From contig NC_135550.1 in assembly GCF_964340395.1 (NCBI RefSeq), positions 19,757,176 through 19,821,175 on the forward strand: a DNA stretch of 64,000 nucleotides, written 5' to 3'. Of the stretch, positions 51,531 through 64,000 are shown in pieces; the stretch's first letter is position 1; each line of letters starts with the position of its first letter. The notes beneath the pieces were generated by a model. It was not told where the DNA came from and made no database searches. It saw only the letters and a program-made list of their open reading frames with translations. Source of the stretch: Glandiceps talaboti. Lineage: Eukaryota; Hemichordata; Enteropneusta; Spengelidae. Both the position numbers and the translations under genes were made by a program.

Positions 51531-54409
51531 TGCCTTGTACACCATAGTACATTGTAGAGCGTATGATGTATCGTATAATGCAATGAAATACAATCATGCA
51601 GATAAAGGAGTTTGGAAATTTACATCTGCTGTATTTCCACGACCAAGCTAAAACAGTGTGGCTTCAACAAAAAAATTTATCCATTTTTTCTTCAGTTTTT
51701 GTACTAACTTCAGTGGGGGAAAATAGCTCCCAATCTTCCTGACTATTCAGTAATAGGGGATGGGAATATTAAGAAAACATGCGAAGTGGTTGCTAGGCAG
51801 CAAAGCCGAAAAGATGCTGTTTATTGATCTACTTAGTCAGAATGCACAACTATATGAGAGCCAAGCATCCTAACAGCTCCAAAGCCAAGTCTCCAAAGAA
51901 TTATGAAATCTGAGAAAATACATGTGTAGAACTTGTAATCAATAAGAACATTGAATTCTCACTCCATCACTGAACATGAGTGACATGAAAAGATGAGGCA
52001 TGCTTGACTGGTTTTATCAGTTACAACGACGACATGCCTGCAGAGAAATTGATTCCGAATTACCTGCCTGCATGTATTTGAAGAGCCAAGGTGACTTGAA
52101 AGGTGTTAATTGAGACATCTACCTTCCAGTTACATTCAAGCAAAAAGATCCCTTGACAATACCTTGTTTGGATACTAATTAGCCACTTAGAGATTTCTTA
52201 AAGGTTTCTCATCGCAAAAAACTACACATCTGAGGTATCACAGAACAAAATCGGGGAGAACGGTGATCAGTAGACTCGCCCCAGGATATAGTAGCTCTGT
52301 GACATCACTTGACTTGTGTGTTCAAGCAGAATTCAATATATCATTACAGACTAGGCCCCAAAAGTCATCTTCCTGTAGATAAGTCATCTGACAAAACCTA
52401 GCCAACGAAGTCATGGTAATGTGAAGAAAACATGAATAGATTCCAAGAACAAAATACTGTCTTCAGGCTTCGCAGCTTCATTGCCTGCCCTCGCCCACAT
52501 CGCTCCCTGTGTGGCAAAAACTCAGACATTGGTTATTAAGACTCTAAGCGATTTGTTCACTTCAAAACTTGTAATTTAGTGTTCATCTAAAAGTAAAAAG
52601 AAATCAGTTCTTTTTATCATTATGGATGGAGAAACAATTCTGGTACTTTTTTTTCATGCTGATAAAAAATATCAAGTATGTTGTACAATATTTGTGTATG
52701 TTTGATACCTATTACCTCAACACATTCCAACTTTTGATGTCTGTGTTACACCTTAAACTCACACATTGCAGTTTTACCTCAACACTGTCAGTGGCAAGAT
52801 AGTTGTAGTCAAGAAAAAAGAATGTACATAGATAGGGAGGCATGCTGTAAATGTAATACTGGGGTATGGCTGCCATCAATGTTTTGGATACACTCTAGCT
52901 ATATATGATTGTTCGAACTTATACTGTATAGACACACAAACTTTGTATTTTATCAGTGATGACTAATAATTTTGATATACACCCAAACTTTGCATTTCAA
53001 TTTGTTATTGATGATAACTATTGATTTACATTTTATGAGGTATTTTATATTATACAAATTTTGTTCTTAAAGTGAAACTTGTGTAAACAATTCTATTTAC
53101 TAACGCATAGTTATGGTTTTGAGTGTTATTACATAAAACCAATAACATATTGTCATTATTTAAACAAACAAAATTAAGAGTATATATTTTCTAAATCTTT
53201 AAATATCATTTTTAACATTATGAATTGTAAATCAAATTATGACATTAATATCATCAACTTTTTCCTTGTATAGCACAGGTACTACTATATTACTTCCAAA
53301 TACAGTGTACATATACAAATTCCCATGGCATTGTATACATTTGAATTTTCAATATTGTTTGAATTCTCAGTTTTAGTACATTGAAAAATAATTGTTGCAC
53401 AGTGTTTCTGCATCTAAAGTCAATGATTTCTTAATGTTTCAAAGATTTTACATGTGAAAAATACTATTTAGTGAAATATTTCAAAACTTGTCCATAGTTG
53501 TCATTCTAGTGCTAAAGCTGAAGTCGAGTTCTTGGCCATGAAAATCTTTAGAATTTCAGATTTTTCAAACTCAATGTAAAATCATATGATGTCAAATTGA
53601 GGTTTGAGAGGAAATTTGAACAAATATGTCATTAGATGTTCATGAGAAAAGATTTGTAAATTTGATCTGGAAACCGTGTTTCATGTCAAAATAAAAGAGA
53701 GATAGTAATATACTGAGGACGTACTATGTCACACTAATACTTGCATAGGGTAGACAGTGACATGCTGTAAATGGATAATTTACATGTACACATAATACTT
53801 CATGAAATATTAACAAAATGGTTCCTTGCATATTGCATAAAGTCTGGCTGGAAATTGCTATCAGGCAGTATAAAAATAAATATTAGAGGAGGACGACTGT
53901 AGGTCAGTAGTTTCCCTCCATGCGTATTGATGAATGGCGACACACTGTCCTTACACTGCCTTTGGTACTATAAAATGTACATGCTCCACCTCACACATAT
54001 ACCTTGTCATTATCACGCATTCCACTCTTTTCCACGGCAAGAACTTGTCATCAAAACTCCAAGAGACAAAAATTAAATATTTTATGTAGTTTGCAGCATT
54101 TTGTATAAATCTGAACACACAGATTGAATTTTTTGAATTTTTCAAAAAGCAAGGTTGATATAAAATCTACAAATTTATCAAAATGTAGACCCTATCTTTT
54201 TCCACAGGTACAACATAAATTGTATGACCTGATTTTGTATTTTTCTCCTTTTTAACACGTAACCAATCAATCTCCACTCTACATGAAATGTGAAAAGTTT
54301 TACAGATGTGCAGAATTCTGTATAATGAATAGTAGATATAATTATCCAGAACAATTTGTATAAATTTTCATGTAGAAAATTTGAGGTAAAAGAGAAGGTC
54401 TCTATAAAC

Positions 54410-54955
54410 ATAGTGAAATTATTTTAGGTGTTCTTTTCCAGATATCACATGCACTGAAATTTAGACTGGTAATGGAGAAAGTTAGCATAAATACACAGTG
54501 AAAGTACAGGTAAAAGGGGGAGAAAATATGTATAAATATACAGTGAAAGTATTTCAGTTTTTTTTTTTTGAAGATGATACATACACTAAACCTTAGACAG
54601 ATGAAAGGAGAAAGCCAGTAAAAATATAGTGACATTATTTCTAGGTGTTTTATCTAGATGATACATGCCATCTCTGACAGTTGTGTTGGCTGTCTAATAG
54701 TCTAGATGCAGTAAATCTATGAAAAGTATGAGAAAGAGCTAGTATAAATGCTCAGTGAAACTATTTTTGGCGTGTTTTTTTTTCTGGATGTTTCATGCCT
54801 TGAATTTTAGATAGTTAAAAGAGAAAGTGAAACTATTTGATCCGTTTTTTCCTGGATACTACAAGTACTGAATCTTAGACACGTAAAGTAGAAAGTCGGT
54901 GAACTATTTTTGAGGTGTTTTTCCCCCTATGACTCTAAGTAATAAATCTTGGACG
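54410..54955. repeat. degenerate ~100-bp tandem repeat
   Basis: Five to six diverged copies of AGTGAAATTATTTTAGGTGT, TTTTTCCAGATGATACATGC and CTTAGACAG.TAAAAGAGAAAG. The open frames on the minus strand here derive from it. Confidence 0.8.
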
Positions 54956-57900
54956 TCACCCAATGTAGGCTGATTCATCCCCACAGACAAGTGACTAAAG
55001 TCCAAATCAGAATGATGATTCAATGACATAGATTTGTCTTAATCCAGAGGGGTGTAAAAAGTCTGACTAGACATCAAACCAACTTCCTGTCATTGATTAC
55101 AAATGCACAGATGTGTTAAAATGAGTAAAAAAACTCATTATTACTGACTGAGTCAAATCTCTCCTTTAAGCTAAGTAATTAGGTATTGTTAAATAGAACT
55201 GCCTATCAAGGACTTTAAAAAGTGAGTTCAAAGCTAGGACAAAGCTATGTGGGTTAAAACTTAACCTTGTGATCAAAATAATGACTAAACTGACAAACTG
55301 TAGTTCATTGCTTTAACAACACTGTAGGGTTTGTTTTCATTAACCAACCACTAATGAATAGAAATACCAAATTTTATCAAGTGTCAAAATTTGGAGTTTC
55401 ATTTTAGAATACTTTCTCTAGACTTTCAGTGATTATAAAAAGAACCTGGTCAAATTTTGAAAGAGCAACTCTTGTTCATTTTTTCCAGTAAAAAGTATGG
55501 AAATTCACAGACAATTTTTTAAAAGTATGCGTTTTTATCTTTTCCATTTTGAGTTTCATTTTTTGCTTTCATTGACTTTCATCATTTAAAAAAAATGTAC
55601 CTGATAATATTTTGAACGAGTGTTTCATTTCGTAATCAAATTTCTTGTAAAAGCTGGCCAAGGTACAAAACCGGTCAAAGAAAGAAGTCATTTTTGTATT
55701 CATTTACTGTTGATGGAAATACAAAGATGAATTTTAAAAAGCAATAGGTGAGTTTTTCACCTTCATTGTGTCAAATAGACAAACAATTTGATGAGAAGCA
55801 TTCTAAATCAAACTCTTGAACTATAGGAACTTACATGTACATAATCAGAGGTTAAAAATAGTTGATACAAAAATCCCTGCGTCGTGACGTTATGATAGAA
55901 AAGTGAATTTTATAGCACTCCAAGGGTTTATCCATATTTTTCTGACTCCTATATGCATGCTAAACGTAGTGTCAGGGTGTCGTAATGAGAATGTCTTTGG
56001 GTTTTACTAATCAAACATACTGCATTCATCTTGCATTTCTTGGAATGAGTTATTCTTTTGATGTCTTCTCAGAATATTTTAACACACCATCATGCAAGTG
56101 GACATCAATTTGACATAAAACTGAAAACACGTTGAGCTATTATTCAAAGAAAAGAACGATGAACGGACATTAGATTTTCACTTGAGACAAAACTTTTTTT
56201 ATTTCCCTACAGGTTCAATGTCTATATTTTATGCATAACCCTCTTATCCTGAATTCGTGAGCTAAAGTGAATCATTCTTTCCATTTCATTTATTTAAACT
56301 CTGAATGAAGTTCAAGCGATGGAGAAAACAGTGCCAGTGGTCATCTTTTCAAACTTGTAAATAATTTAGGTCCAGCCAATGAATCAGATGTAGCGTCGTG
56401 TTTTTAATATCAAGGGAATGATGGGTGCTAGCCTTAAGGCTATCGCATTCAACACACCAAGATAGAGGTAATTAAATCAAAACTAAGGAGAGACACGAAC
56501 AGCTCAATCTCTGCAACTTTAACTCCCTGATCCAAAGAATTCTTAACTTTCGTCATCATCTTGTTGTGTAGTATGATACAATTTCCCGCCTTAAAACTTG
56601 TACATTTGACCACAGATAAAAAGGTTTTCATTTTGACTTGGTCAAGAGCGATTTTCAACTACTTGTTATGATTTTTAGGCAGATTTTTCAGTTCAATTTG
56701 TCTCTTTATTGTTGGCAAGAGAAATTTTTCAATGCATTTCTTAACCATTATTGGAACACAGATTCTGCACAGACAGAAAGCGACTCAAAATGATACACAA
56801 CTATAGCATTTTATGTAGTATTTTTTGTGTGTTTCCTGTAAAAAAACTCATATTTTTGACAAGTTTGTAACAGTCTATTTCATTTTGTCCTGCATGGTGC
56901 TAAAGATGAGCACTTAATAACATTGAAATGTGAATTCAGTCAACTTATATTAAATCTGATCAAATTTTTAATTAAAAATTGATGTTGATGTGCTTCAATC
57001 TACCCGATGATTTGTACACACGAACATATTACGACTAAAATGAGGCAGTATCTAATCTGTGGTCGTATGTAACTTTTGGAATGATAGCATGTATGTAGTT
57101 TATATCACTTGGTATAAAATGTAGCATTTCATGACTACTTCAAAATTACTTTTGTATTAGTTCATAACAAGTCAGTTATAACTATTTTCATATGTTTCCA
57201 TTATTGTACTCCTAAACTACCCTGTTTTTTTCCTATAACCAAATATAATTGTGGTGTTATTATTTAATTATAACTGTATGGTTGTATAACAACAGAGTAA
57301 TGCGATTAACTACATACATGGTAATACAGGTCTTATTGCTCTCTTTGGCAAACACATTGACAAAATGCATGGCAAACTGTTCCTTCTGACTTCACATTAA
57401 CAAAAGCTTAACAATTAGTTTCTTATAATGACTGTAGAATAGATTTATCATTTTGAGACTGAAGTATCAGTACATCAAATAGTATAAAATGAATTGTTAA
57501 CCAAGGTGAGGCCTAAAAAAATTGTTTGGTTCTGGTTACCCGACCCCCACCTAGGTTTTCACTGCCGACTCTAAACTTTTTTTTACATATTCAGGGAAAA
57601 AATAAATAAAATTGCAAAAATTGTGAAGTCTTGTGAGAAGTAATGGATGCGGAAACTAACATCAACTTAAAAAGACTATATAAAACTGTTCTTCCAATCT
57701 GTAATGGCTGTGCATCTGATGGGAAGAAACCAATAACATAGAGACCATATGGAAAACAACAGAAAACATAACTACCTGAACTATAGACACTCACACATGA
57801 AAAAAAATCTACCTACCAAACATGTTCTAAAAATTTCCAGAATAAGACAGACTTTTCAGAATAAGACAGAGATATCATATTCCATTCAAAAAATGATGAA

Positions 57901-58829
57901 ACATGTACAGAAATGTTTACGATGTGAATACTGCTATAAATTTTTCCAAGCTATATTTCCAAATTCATAAACTTAAAGCTTGGCAAAAATATTCAGATAG
58001 AAATAACACATCAAGAATTCTTTGTTTAATGCTTGAATTTACCACTTGTTACTGTAACATAGTTTCATTTATGTGTGTTGATGAGCGTCGATGTTTTGGA
58101 CACGAGTTAAACATGAAAGAACAAATCCTATGGTTGCCATAGCAATTACGTATCAGTAGTTTATACAGTGGACATAATACCAGCTTGATTTATACTTGAA
58201 ATGGTGGTGTGACTTATGTGAGTAGAAATCAGATCCCGATAGTGATCAACATTAGGAAGTACAGCAGTCAGGTGACGACTGACTTACAAGTCGGAATAAG
58301 AGCCCTGAACAAGTTAGAGTAAGGTGTAAATGACACGATTAGTTAAGTTGGCAGGTAGCTAAATCACTACATGATCCATCCTAATCAAATCTGAGTAAAT
58401 AACGTGGTATTGCTGTCTTTTTACAAAGCCATCACTCAATCTATTGACAAAAACTCAATTGTCAGCCATGAAAAAGGTAGTAAGCAAAACACCAATTATC
58501 AATTGACCCCAGGAAAATAGTAATAAAGTCCAATGATTTGAATTCAGAATCAATCTTCATTGGCCAAAGGTCAGGTCTGATCCTAAAGTGCTACATTTTA
58601 ATACAGTATTGAAAGCCAAAGTTAGAGATATGTTCCTTAACGCAGTACTTTAGTAAATACATGGAGTACTTTGGATAACTTTGTAAAGTACATAATCAAA
58701 AAGAACTATACTCCCAAATCACAACTATCTCACAATTCCTTTGTTTCTTATTATTGAGAGCCGATCAGATTTTAAACGGCTATGGCATTCTTACTAATTT
58801 AAACTGTTTTGTGTATGACTTAGACTATC

Positions 58830-59335
58830 AAGTGAACCAAGTCAGTGGTTTTTTAACAAAAAATAAACCAAGTCAGTGGTTTTTTAACAAAAATGAACCA
58901 AGTCAGTGGGGATTTTAACAAAAATGAACCAAGTCAGTGGGTTTTTAACAAAAATGAACCAAGTCAGTGGGTTTTTAACAAAAATGAACCAAGTCAGTGG
59001 GTTTTTAACAAAAATGAACCAAGTCATTGGGGGTTTTAACAAAAATGAACCAAATCAGTGGGGATTTTAACAAAAATGAACTAAGTCAGTGGGGTTTTTA
59101 ATGAAAATGTACCAAGTCGGTGAGTTTTTTAACAAAACTTAACTAAGTCAATGTTTTTTTCCAAAATGAATCATCAGTAGGGCTTTTAACATGACAAAGT
59201 CAGTAATTAAACGTTTGACCAAGACTTGGCGTTTTTTTTTATCAAAATGAACAACGTCAGTGGTTTTTTCTTACCAAAATGATCTAAGTCTGTGGTTTTT
59301 TTATAACCAAAATGAACAGTCAGCTGTTTGTGAAC
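58830..59335. repeat. 29-30-bp minisatellite
   Basis: About 16 units of GAACCAAGTCAGTGGGTTTT followed by TAACAAAAAT. The central copies (58890-59100) are nearly identical and both flanks are degenerate. Confidence 0.95.
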
Positions 59336-60540
59336 CCAAATGAACCACTAATCACCTTGTAAGCCCCAAATTACTTTCTAAAAAATTGACTAATTCAGGT
59401 AAATTACGGGAGCTTTCCTCCTAAATAACACAGTGATGTTTGACTTAATGAAATAAACAGTGAGCCAAAACAAGCTTTAATGTCGGGTGATAGATAGTAA
59501 CATTATACGATCACTGAGACATTATTTTGTCAGTTTGTATTTATTTACGGGATGATAGCCTTCTGTGGAATTGTGATTGATTCTAAATAAAACAACAGAA
59601 CAATTTTTAAAAAAAACACCACAAAGATAATCTTACCAAAGAAAAGGAATGAATTATCAATTGAATTGTGTTGTCGTTGTCCAAGAAACTGTATCTGTCA
59701 ATTCATTAAAATAGTGTATATGATACCAAAAATAATTTAGTCTATGTGTGATATACTGCTATCATTTTACAAACTATGAAAATATGAAATTCTAGGACTC
59801 TGTACCACCGCCATTCAAGACATTTCATAAACTGTCATTATAACAGAAACACATGGAAAAACAGGAATGTGACCACATTTAGAAACATTTTTCCACGTCA
59901 TATATATATATGTGAAAAAAAATGACTTCATCTGTGATGTCATTGGTCAATAACACAGATTGTAGATTGACATTCCTGTACTTTGATTAGAGATAAACAC
60001 AACCATTCGTTCAGCAGATGTAAAGTTGATGATTGCATGATAGTGTAGTAGGAGACAACACTAACTTGTTAGTATTAGGATTTCGTAACATCAAAATTAT
60101 GACAATCATGTGTTAGTCAGGTTTCACTCATCGGTAACAATATCACAATACAAAAGTTTAGAGAAATACACTGAAATATAATTTTGAATTTCAACATGGA
60201 AGCAAAGAATTTTTTTTATTAAAACTGTTTAATATATTGAAAATTTTGTATTTTCAATACTATTATTAAATCAAAATATTTTTTTTTGATGTAACAAACC
60301 TGTTCTGTATTACCTCTAGATCAGGTCGGTACAAATTATTTTCTGATTTGGAAACTTTCCAGAATGTGAAATTTAGTCAAGTTAGTTTGGACTCAGTGGT
60401 AAACAACTCTGTAGTAGTTTCATTTTTCATTGTCAGGACATGTAGACTTGTATATGTGCAGACTTTGGCACTGACAAATTGGTGGTAACTCTCTAGATAC
60501 ATTTATGTCACTAATTGTAAAGCAAAAACGTTTGTGTATA

Positions 60541-60915
60541 TATAGGAAGTGTTTGTACTGAGTTGTGATACAACATGTTTAAAATATGACTGTATGTGAC
60601 GTGTTTATACGTGGTATATTTGTGATACAAAACGTTTAGAATAGACAGCATGATGAAGAGTTTGTATGTGGGATATTTGTGGTACAAAACATCTAGAATC
60701 GACTATATACATGAAGTGATTGTATGTAGTATACTTGTGGTACAAAAGTTATTGTACGGGATATATAATTATATATACAAAATGTCTATAGCAGACAGTG
60801 TATGCTTGATATATTTGTTTATGGTATACATTGTAGTTATGGTACAAAATGTCTGTAGAATAGACTGTATATACACGAAGTATTTTATACATGGTATAGT
60901 TGTGGTGCACACAGG
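60541..60915. repeat. ~60-bp degenerate tandem repeat
   Basis: About six copies of GTATATTTGTGGTACAAAAC followed by a TAGAATAGAC block. The 103-codon open frame on the + strand is produced by the repeat. Confidence 0.8.
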
Positions 60916-62029
60916 TGTGTTAAGGCATGTGGAAACAAGCGGCATGTTTACACTCCATTGAGAACTGTACCAAGTCAACTGCCAACTTTAAAACCAACCA
61001 AGCAATGTCAAATTTCACATTTTCAACACAAGAATGCTTAGTCAATAGCAAATCCAATATGGCCAATCTCCAATGTTTTCATTCTGAAATAGTTCAAACG
61101 TCCAAAACCCATCTCATTGTCTCTGTTAGTTACGAGAGTAAAATGTCTGCATTCTCATGATTCTTAATTTTCTATCTATTTTATATGCCTGTAAATCTGG
61201 TGTCAATTCTGAATTAACAATTGATGATTGCTGGTGATTTGTTCGTCTCTTTCTGTTTACTCTACATGTTTCTTTCTGAATAATTTAGTGAATCATAAAA
61301 CTTTAAATATCTGAGTATGGTATTTCAAGTCAAAATTTGATTGAAAATTATTTATAACTATAGATATTTATTTATTGATTTAATAAACATTCCACAAATA
61401 TTGCAACCTGCATGTACATGCCGTACTAGGAATACTATACGTTTGGCAAGGAAATACTCAGAGAAAAACCCCTTCATTTTTCCACTAACTTTCAAAGTGT
61501 TACAGACTCAACAAGAAATGTTATTTTAAAACTTCATGCATTTTATATAAATATTTTCCTGTTAAATATTAAGGTAATGATAAATGATATTATGTATTAT
61601 ACATTGTAGTCATATATTTTCAGATATAGAATTATCAGTAGCATTAATAAATATAATGCAGTGATTTATTCATGTCATTACGGCAATATTATATGTTTAT
61701 ATATAAATATGACCATTACAATAATGAATATAAAAAAAAATAAGATTCAGAAAAGAAAGTTTGGGCAAAATATTCAGTGATTTATAAAAGTAAAACAATA
61801 TTTGAAATATTTGCACAGTAGTTCACAACATAGTACATGACAACACAATCCTAGAGTACAACTTATAATGGAAAATTTCAAAGTATACTGAAGTATAAAG
61901 TATTGAAACTTGCAATAGCATTAACTGGAGTATTATTTTTTCAATCGGACAACCAACAAAATGTTTACTGAAAATTCTTGAAATACCAAAGATTAGCCAT
62001 TGTTAATTAGAGGGCTATTTAAAAGAGTA

Positions 62030-62252
62030 GTGTAATAAGATGTGATTCATTGGGAGGTGCTGATTTTTAGGTGTGGACCCCAAAAAAACCCATTTGATTG
62101 CACCATACTATGTGTACTGCTACATAAATGTGTTTACCAACAGATGATTCAATACTGTGAAGGGTGTACAGTAGTATGAATAAGTTGTTATATTTTGCAA
62201 AAGTTCTAAAAAAAACTTTCACAGTTACAGCTAGTGCAGCTTTAATAATCAA
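62030..62252 (-). mobile_element. dispersed repeat, copy 2 (reverse orientation)
   Basis: The reverse complement matches 18362-18600 in order: TTAAAGCTGCA, TGTACAC, TATTGAATCA, AGTACACATAGTATGG, GGTCCACACC.AAAAATCAG, and an ATCTTATTAC end. The hairpin is imperfect here. It sits inside the 17-kb intron, about 220 bp upstream of the third exon. Confidence 0.65.
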
Positions 62253-62472
62253 ACCCTTTTTGTACTCATTCACTACTGATAGTATACTAAAGTAGGTGTC
62301 ATATTACTAGTTTCAACCAACACTATAATTTTAATATATTTTCCTCCTTTTCGTTGCATTTTAACTATTCTATTATATCTATGTTATACATTGTAAAATT
62401 TCTCAATTTGCCAATAACTTCTTTGTAGATAGATACAGGAGTTTTTCATATCTCTCTTTGTTCTTTTTGCAG

Positions 62473-62562
62473 TCACTGGATGGTTTCCTATTTGCCCTGA
62501 CCAGTGATGGACGGTTCCTTTACATTTCAGAAACAGTGTCTATCTACTTGGGACTATCACAG
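62473..62562 (+). CDS. NPAS3: NPAS3-class gene: PAS-A core exon
   Basis: A 90-nt exon of 30 codons, phase 0 at both ends, between acceptor CTTTTTGCAG|TCA and donor CAG|GTAACG. It encodes [15 protein letters not shown] followed by [15 protein letters not shown], a near-perfect match to the PAS-A segment of NPAS3/NPAS1/Trh proteins. The PAS-A domain supports dimer-partner choice with ARNT-type proteins. The next expected exon (VE.TGSS.FDY.H in the family) was not found between 62563 and 64000, so the gene continues past the window. The position of this exon after the LLQ residues matches the split I recall for vertebrate bHLH-PAS genes. Confidence 0.96.
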
Positions 62563-64000
62563 GTAACGATTAATTGCATTGTAAATTTTTGCTGTCACAT
62601 TTTTCTGTTCTCTTTTCTCCATATTTATTGTTTGTTGTCATGTCTCATGTAGTTGGTTTCTATGTCTTGTTAAATATTATCTTGAGTTGGTAAATATCCC
62701 TGTTGAAATGATGGTATTTGAAGTGCAAACATTTAATACTTAATCGTGACCGACACATTTGCAAGTACTTTTCCCGCTCAAAATTTCAGCACCAAATTTT
62801 TTTTTTGTCAATTTGATATGTGCTCATTAAAATATGTAAAGAATTGAAATCCATAATACAGAGAATGTTATCTTGTTCATAAAAAAGTATGCATATTAAT
62901 ATTTTTTGCAGCAAACACGAAAAAAAAGACAAAGCAACATGCACTGTAGAGTTACTTTCCGTAGTTAAATATTAAAAGTGAAAATTTTAAATTCAGCGTC
63001 TACATCCAAAATAAATTCAAATTAGTTTGATTTGTAAAGTCTCCAAAGACTATCGTAAAGAATTTATGAACTCCTAAATGGGAGGGTACTACACTCACAT
63101 AAGATAAGAAATTCATTCAATCTTGATATGTTTATTAAATTTTAATCACTAAAGAAAAATAAAAACAAGTAAAAACCTCAGTTTCAAATGGTTGGAAGTT
63201 ATCCTCAAGAATTCAAGATAATTATGCAGAAATCCAACTATTTTAGATTTTTGAAAATATAAATTTATGATTTAATCATACAATTTTGCTGGCTGTACAT
63301 TGTTCTGGAAATAATCAAATATTAAGTTCAAATTGTATAGTTTCAATGTCCTTTTCAGCAACTAAAACTAGAAAAGAGTACTAAAAATGCTAAAAGTGAA
63401 AGCTGTGAATTGAGTCAGTGTGCCTTGATGAAACAGTGACACTAAGATCACCCGATATCGCTACTGTTGACTCTATTATTCCTACACTCCGATATTGTTG
63501 ACTCAATAATTCTTTGCTAAATTGACCCAAGCTTCATATATCCAGAATAAATGGCTAATCCATGGCCTTGAGGCAGGAAGATCTTAAATTATGGCTTTAA
63601 TATCTTCTAAAATGTTTCACTATTGACATGATAGGGGGGCAATCTACCTAAGGTGAAATGCTTCCATATGGGATGAATTTCATATCGGTTCTATATTTAA
63701 ATAACGTAGTCGCCTGCAGGCTTCAACAGATTGTCATGTCACTTTCCTGCTGTATTGTGACTTTGCACGTAGGGAGGCTGCTGAAACAACGATTTTATTG
63801 TCACTTACGTCGACAGGCTGCTTGCCAACATAGTTTGACGTAAATATGGTAATGCAGTTTTTTGATGGCTAATTTTTGCATGTTGATAAGATCAAGCAAA
63901 TTCACAAAATGTCGAACGATATTCCCCTTTGAATTGCTAATACTCTCGATGAACACAGATTGGATTAAAAACTTAATAATACACACTACTCAAAATAAGT
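62563..64000 (+). other. start of the next intron
   Basis: Non-coding up to the window edge. A small duplication around CCGATATYG...TTGACTC lies at 63450-63512. The next PAS-A exon was not found. Confidence 0.8.

Noticed and set aside
60650-60961. 103-codon Ile/Val/Tyr-rich frame
   Set aside because: Lies across the ~60-bp tandem repeat and reflects its sequence.

Overview
This is a 64-kb piece of an AT-rich animal nuclear genome (roughly 35% G+C by eye, few CpGs) that is almost entirely non-coding. The only recognisable gene is on the + strand: the 5' half of a bHLH-PAS transcription factor of the NPAS3/NPAS1/trachealess class. Three exons are secure. They encode the bHLH domain (43410-43660), the linker plus the start of PAS-A (45009-45091), and the next part of PAS-A (62473-62562). 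Their splice phases are mutually consistent, and they are separated by introns of 1,348 bp and 17,381 bp. The rest of PAS-A, PAS-B and the C-terminus lie beyond the right edge. Long introns, many minisatellites and NPAS3-like residues ([26 protein letters not shown]) suggest a marine invertebrate, possibly a non-vertebrate deuterostome or a lophotrochozoan. The sequence does not fix the phylum.

Upstream of the bHLH exon there are two candidate 5' exons, 35889-36027 (strong acceptor and strong donor) and 38430-38542 (an ATG-initiated exon with a TATA-like box and initiator-like motif just upstream). Each has an ATG-started frame ending in phase 2, which is what the bHLH acceptor needs. They may be alternative first coding exons, one may be 5' UTR, or either may be chance.

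The rest is intergenic or intronic DNA rich in tandem repeats. These include an ATTGG-rich array (about 370-1200), a G-rich array (3420-3600), a 25/28-bp minisatellite with a nearly perfect 210-bp higher-order duplication (4490-5972), a 150-bp triplet (7059-7497), a degenerate array at 14152-14530, a GGAT-rich 210-bp dimer (20741-21160), an approximately 36-copy 34/37-bp minisatellite (21183-22446), a 100-bp dimer (34081-34280), a 105-bp tetramer (51143-51530), and arrays at 47985-48175, 54410-54955, 58830-59335 and 60541-60915. Long microsatellites are (CT)n, (AAC)n and (GA)n.

Mobile-element traces are a 387-bp foldback MITE with TA flanks inside the 17-kb intron (46913-47299), a dispersed repeat present in opposite orientations at 18362-18600 and 62030-62252, a tRNA-like SINE remnant (15897-15969, minus), and a 50-bp repeated hairpin ending in CTAGT that closes the 36-copy minisatellite and recurs at 25699-25748, like a Helitron 3' end. 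No convincing second protein-coding gene, tRNA gene, rRNA or CRISPR was found. The many short open frames look like chance products of AT-rich or repetitive sequence.
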